NCBI GenBank assembly: GCA_964633205.1
Contig: CAZWFN010000172.1
Location: forward strand, 1-12,262
DNA: 12,262 nt
Reading direction: 5' to 3'
Origin: CAYVQE01 sp964633205
GTDB taxonomy: Bacteria > Myxococcota > B64-G9
In this document: one piece after another, positions 12,112 through 12,262 of the stretch
Numbering within the stretch: the first letter of the stretch is position 1
Layout: the number at the start of each line of letters is the position of its first letter
Program-made: the position numbers and the translations under genes
Notes under the pieces: model-generated
Databases searched by the model: none
What the model was told of the DNA's origin: nothing
What the model saw: the letters and a program-made list of their open reading frames with translations, nothing else

Positions 12112-12262
12112 ATGCGCAAGCTCATCGCTTTGATGGCCGCCGCGCTATGGCTGGCGGCGGCCTGGCCGGCCGCGGCGCAGGAAGGCGAAGGCGGCGAGGT
12201 GGAGACGCCGGATCCGGAAGAATACAGCGACAGCGGCTTCGGCATGGACATCTCGGCCTACG
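12112..12262 (+). CDS. N-terminus of an exported protein, cut by the window edge
   Basis: The first 50 codons are visible. ATG 12112 follows AGGAGGAG (12101-12108) at good spacing. Residues 1-22 form a clear signal peptide (basic MRK, hydrophobic LIALMAAALWLAAAW, cleavage after AAA before Q23). The mature start is acidic (EGEGGEVETPDPEEY) and leads into SGFGMDISAY, which could be the first strand of a barrel. Too little is present to name a family. It is divergent from the ATPase gene, sharing a 183-bp upstream region. Confidence 0.75.
   Translation, partial: MRKLIALMAAALWLAAAWPAAAQEGEGGEVETPDPEEYSDSGFGMDISAY

Noticed and set aside
1..12262. CRISPR arrays, tRNA or rRNA genes, transposases
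   Set aside because: No regularly spaced repeats, cloverleaf sequence, rRNA words or transposase-like proteins were seen on either strand.

Overview
The window is about 12 kb of very GC-rich, gene-dense DNA with strong G/C preference at third codon positions. At least six of the ten proteins carry export signals, and one is a FadL-type outer-membrane beta-barrel, so the source is a Gram-negative bacterium. A fumarate-reductase-like cluster joined to HdrB/HdrC-type iron-sulfur subunits suggests an anaerobic or facultative metabolism of the deltaproteobacterial kind (Myxococcota or Desulfobacterota relatives). That placement is an inference; no rRNA or other phylogenetic marker is present.

Layout. 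(1) 90-2180 (+): exported M3-like zinc metallopeptidase. It converges with (2) 2181-3218 (-), an exported, probably beta-barrel protein. The two stop codons abut inside a terminator hairpin. (3) 3219-3608: the only gap over 300 bp, with divergent promoters. (4) 3609-7320 (+): a four-gene operon encoding an HdrC-like ferredoxin subunit, an HdrB-like double-CCG subunit, a 2Fe-2S plus 2x4Fe-4S electron-transfer subunit and a fumarate reductase/succinate dehydrogenase-type flavoprotein. (5) 7321-7477: an intergenic stretch with a 17-bp tandem repeat and competing hairpins. (6) 7478-8038 (-): small exported membrane protein of unknown function. (7) 8265-9071 (+): glycerophosphodiester phosphodiesterase, divergent from (6), with a 10-bp inverted repeat around its candidate promoter. 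(8) 9081-10508 (-): FadL/OmpP1-type transporter. (9) 10543-11928 (-): AAA ATPase with a DUF4143 C-terminus, upstream of the FadL gene and on the same strand, with an AT-rich consensus promoter and no real Shine-Dalgarno. (10) 12112 to the edge (+): start of an exported protein.

The operon at 3609-7320 is the centre of interest. Electrons could run between the FAD of the flavoprotein, the ferredoxin chain of the B-like subunit, the two cubanes of the HdrC-like subunit and the non-cubane cluster sites of the HdrB-like subunit. No membrane anchor gene and no HdrA are present, so the complex resembles thiol:fumarate reductase or the anchor-less class E / methylmenaquinol:fumarate reductases more than ordinary succinate dehydrogenase. 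The physiological partner (a dithiol/disulfide, menaquinone, or another protein) cannot be told from this window. The other genes are mostly envelope functions (peptidase, porin-like proteins, phosphodiesterase) with no evident link to the operon.
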